From contig JAZSRC010000051.1 in the NCBI GenBank assembly GCA_045538305.1, forward strand, positions 1 through 64,000: a stretch of DNA of 64,000 bases, written 5' to 3'. Positions 62,789-64,000 of this stretch are shown in pieces. Position 1 is the first letter of the stretch. Each line of letters opens with the position of its first letter. The position numbers and the translations under genes are program-made. The notes below the pieces were generated by a model, which saw only the letters and a program-made list of their open reading frames with translations, was not told the origin of the DNA and made no database searches. Origin of the DNA: SFHK01 sp045538305 (GTDB lineage Bacteria; Bacillota; Clostridia; Christensenellales; Aristaeellaceae).

Positions 62789-64000
62789 ATGGCAAAGTAT
62801 GTACTTTCCGCGTTTGCAGATGAAGCCGATCAGATGCTTGACGGACAGATTGAAGCGTTGACCAAGGCCGGTATCGCGGGCGTGGAGCTGCGCGGCGTAA
62901 ACGGAAAAAATGTAAAAGATCTTACGCTTGAAGAGGCGAAGGCGGTTTATGAAAAGCTTGCTGCAGCCGGTATTCGAGTAGCTTCCATGGGTTCTCCCTT
63001 TGGCAAAATCATGATTACCGATGCGTTTGATCAGCATCTGGAAGAATTCAAGCATGCGCTGGCGCTTTGCAAGGTTCTGAACTGCGATCGCATGCGTATG
63101 TTCAGCTTCTATTATCCCAAGGACGAGGATCCCGCCCAGTATAGAGGCGAGGTTATTGCGCGCCTTGAAAAAATGCTTGACCTTGCTGAGGAAGCGAATA
63201 TTACTTTGTGCCATGAGAATGAAAAAGGCATTTACGGCGATGTGGCTGCCCGCTGCCTGGATCTGATCGAGCACTTTGGCGGCAGACTCAAGTGCATCTT
63301 CGATCCTGCGAACTTTATCCAGTGTGGCGAAAAGCCCATTGAAAACTATGAAATTCTGAAGGATCATATTTTCTATATGCACATTAAGGATGCGATTCTG
63401 GAAAGCGGTGCCGTTGTGCCCAGCGGCTGCGGCGATGGAGATATTCAGGAAATCCTCAGCCGCCTTAGCGCCCGTGCGGACGATATGGTGCTTTCCATCG
63501 AGCCACACCTGACTGTGTTCAGCGGCCTGAATCAGCTGCAGGACGAAGAAGTCAAGCACAAGTTTACGTATCCGGACAATCAAACCGCATTCCAGGAGGC
63601 AGCGGACGCCCTTAAGGATATTCTTGAAAAGCTTCAGTTTAAGACCGAAAAGACGGGAGAGTGGACCAGAATGGATCAAGTAAGAGTCGGCATTATCGGC
63701 ATTGGCAACATGGGTTCCAGTCATGCGAAAAATATCTTGGCCGGAAAGGTTCCGGATATGGTTCTTACGGCAGTTGCAGATGTAAAGGAAGCGCGCCGCT
63801 CGTGGTCAGAGGAAAATCTTCCCGGCGTTAAAATCTTTGCAGATGCGTCCGAAATGATGGACAGCGGCATGATTGACGCAGTTATCGTCGCAACGCCGCA
63901 CTACGATCATCCCCGCCTTGTAAAGGAGGCGCTGGAAAAGGGCCTGCATGCCATGTGTGAAAAGCCCGCTGGCGTTTACACCAAGGCTGTGCGCGAGCTG
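62789..64000 (+). CDS. Sugar isomerase/epimerase TIM barrel fused in frame to Gfo/Idh/MocA oxidoreductase (3' end outside)
   Basis: The frame is open for 404 codons to the window edge. Residues 1-290 are a xylose-isomerase-like TIM barrel of the IolE/sugar phosphate isomerase type, with metal-site residues in GVELRG, CHENEKG, CIFDPANF, MHIKD and SIEPHL. From Met295 a dehydrogenase begins: RVGIIGIGNMGSSHAKNI and, near residue 393, CEKPAG. There is no stop between them, only a short linker (FKTEKTGEWTR). A GGGAGAG lies 10 bases before Met295 at 63671, so a separate dehydrogenase could also be made by internal initiation. Substrate is unknown; inositol-like or keto-sugar metabolism is the likeliest field. 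Confidence 0.85.
   Translation, partial: MAKYVLSAFADEADQMLDGQIEALTKAGIAGVELRGVNGKNVKDLTLEEAKAVYEKLAAAGIRVASMGSPFGKIMITDAFDQHLEEFKHALALCKVLNCDRMRMFSFYYPKDEDPAQYRGEVIARLEKMLDLAEEANITLCHENEKGIYGDVAARCLDLIEHFGGRLKCIFDPANFIQCGEKPIENYEILKDHIFYMHIKDAILESGAVVPSGCGDGDIQEILSRLSARADDMVLSIEPHLTVFSGLNQLQDEEVKHKFTYPDNQTAFQEAADALKDILEKLQFKTEKTGEWTRMDQVRVGIIGIGNMGSSHAKNILAGKVPDMVLTAVADVKEARRSWSEENLPGVKIFADASEMMDSGMIDAVIVATPHYDHPRLVKEALEKGLHAMCEKPAGVYTKAVREL

Noticed and set aside
62753..63724. 323-codon minus-strand frame at the right end
   Set aside because: The plus strand carries the isomerase-dehydrogenase fusion with promoter and start; the minus frame shows no domain.
1..64000. CRISPR arrays, insertion sequences, prophage, tRNA or rRNA genes
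   Set aside because: No regularly spaced repeats, transposase or integrase frames, or cloverleaf-like sequences were noticed; a covariance-model scan could still find a small RNA.

Overview
The window looks like chromosomal DNA from a spore-forming, anaerobic, carbohydrate-fermenting Firmicute of class Clostridia. The support is a SpoIID gene, the Bacillus/Clostridium order rpsO-pnp-M16 peptidase, a T-box in front of thrS, a PyrK/PyrD-type dihydroorotate dehydrogenase, near-consensus sigma-A promoters with 17-base spacers, AGGAGG-type ribosome binding sites and moderate GC. Several ABC transporters, sugar-processing enzymes and a solute-binding protein without a lipobox suggest a gut lineage such as Christensenellales, but that is a guess. 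I see no prophage, insertion sequence, CRISPR array, rRNA or tRNA gene.

Layout. 1-3588: a sugar ABC permease pair (minus strand; the second is cut by the window edge) divergent from an SGNH acetylesterase-like protein that ends in an SLH-like module. 3626-8253: rpsO, pnp, an M16 protease and a dimeric dUTPase. 8324-10641: an oxidoreductase and peptidase T. 10815-13510: a compact methyltransferase / RNA ligase / HD-polynucleotide kinase cassette (RNA repair), followed by a FucO-like alcohol dehydrogenase and a Nudix protein. 15368-18444 (minus): aminotransferase, Lrp regulator and MATE exporter. 18628-21828: DMT transporter, polysaccharide deacetylase and an AT-richer orphan membrane protein. 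21913-28251 (minus): rpsB-tsf and pyrH, with a self-contained sugar ABC operon lying between tsf and pyrH. 28434-30649 (minus): SpoIID and a URO-D family protein. 30800-33812: a three-gene N-acetylhexosamine salvage operon (nucleotidyltransferase, NahK-like kinase, GalE). 34010-40836 (minus): DUF4956, VTC-domain and CotH/lamin-tail proteins plus a mosaic secreted lysozyme/lectin/SH3/LRR protein. 41002-45326 (minus): RluA, T-box-controlled thrS, and an oxidoreductase. 45514-52496: SGNH hydrolase, cellobiose phosphorylase with an MFS transporter, a DMT transporter and a second URO-D protein. 52560-62413 (minus): azlCD and the de novo pyrimidine operon pyrC-carB-pyrK-pyrD-pyrF-pyrE-pyrB-pyrI, with a structured leader and no carA. 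62789-64000: a TIM-barrel isomerase joined in frame to a Gfo/Idh/MocA oxidoreductase, running off the window.

The most interesting items are the RNA-repair cassette, the two permeases carrying extra coiled-coil extensions, the isomerase-dehydrogenase fusion with an internal ribosome binding site, the CotH/VTC/DUF4956 cluster, and a possible attenuator with mutually exclusive pairings in front of the pyr operon.
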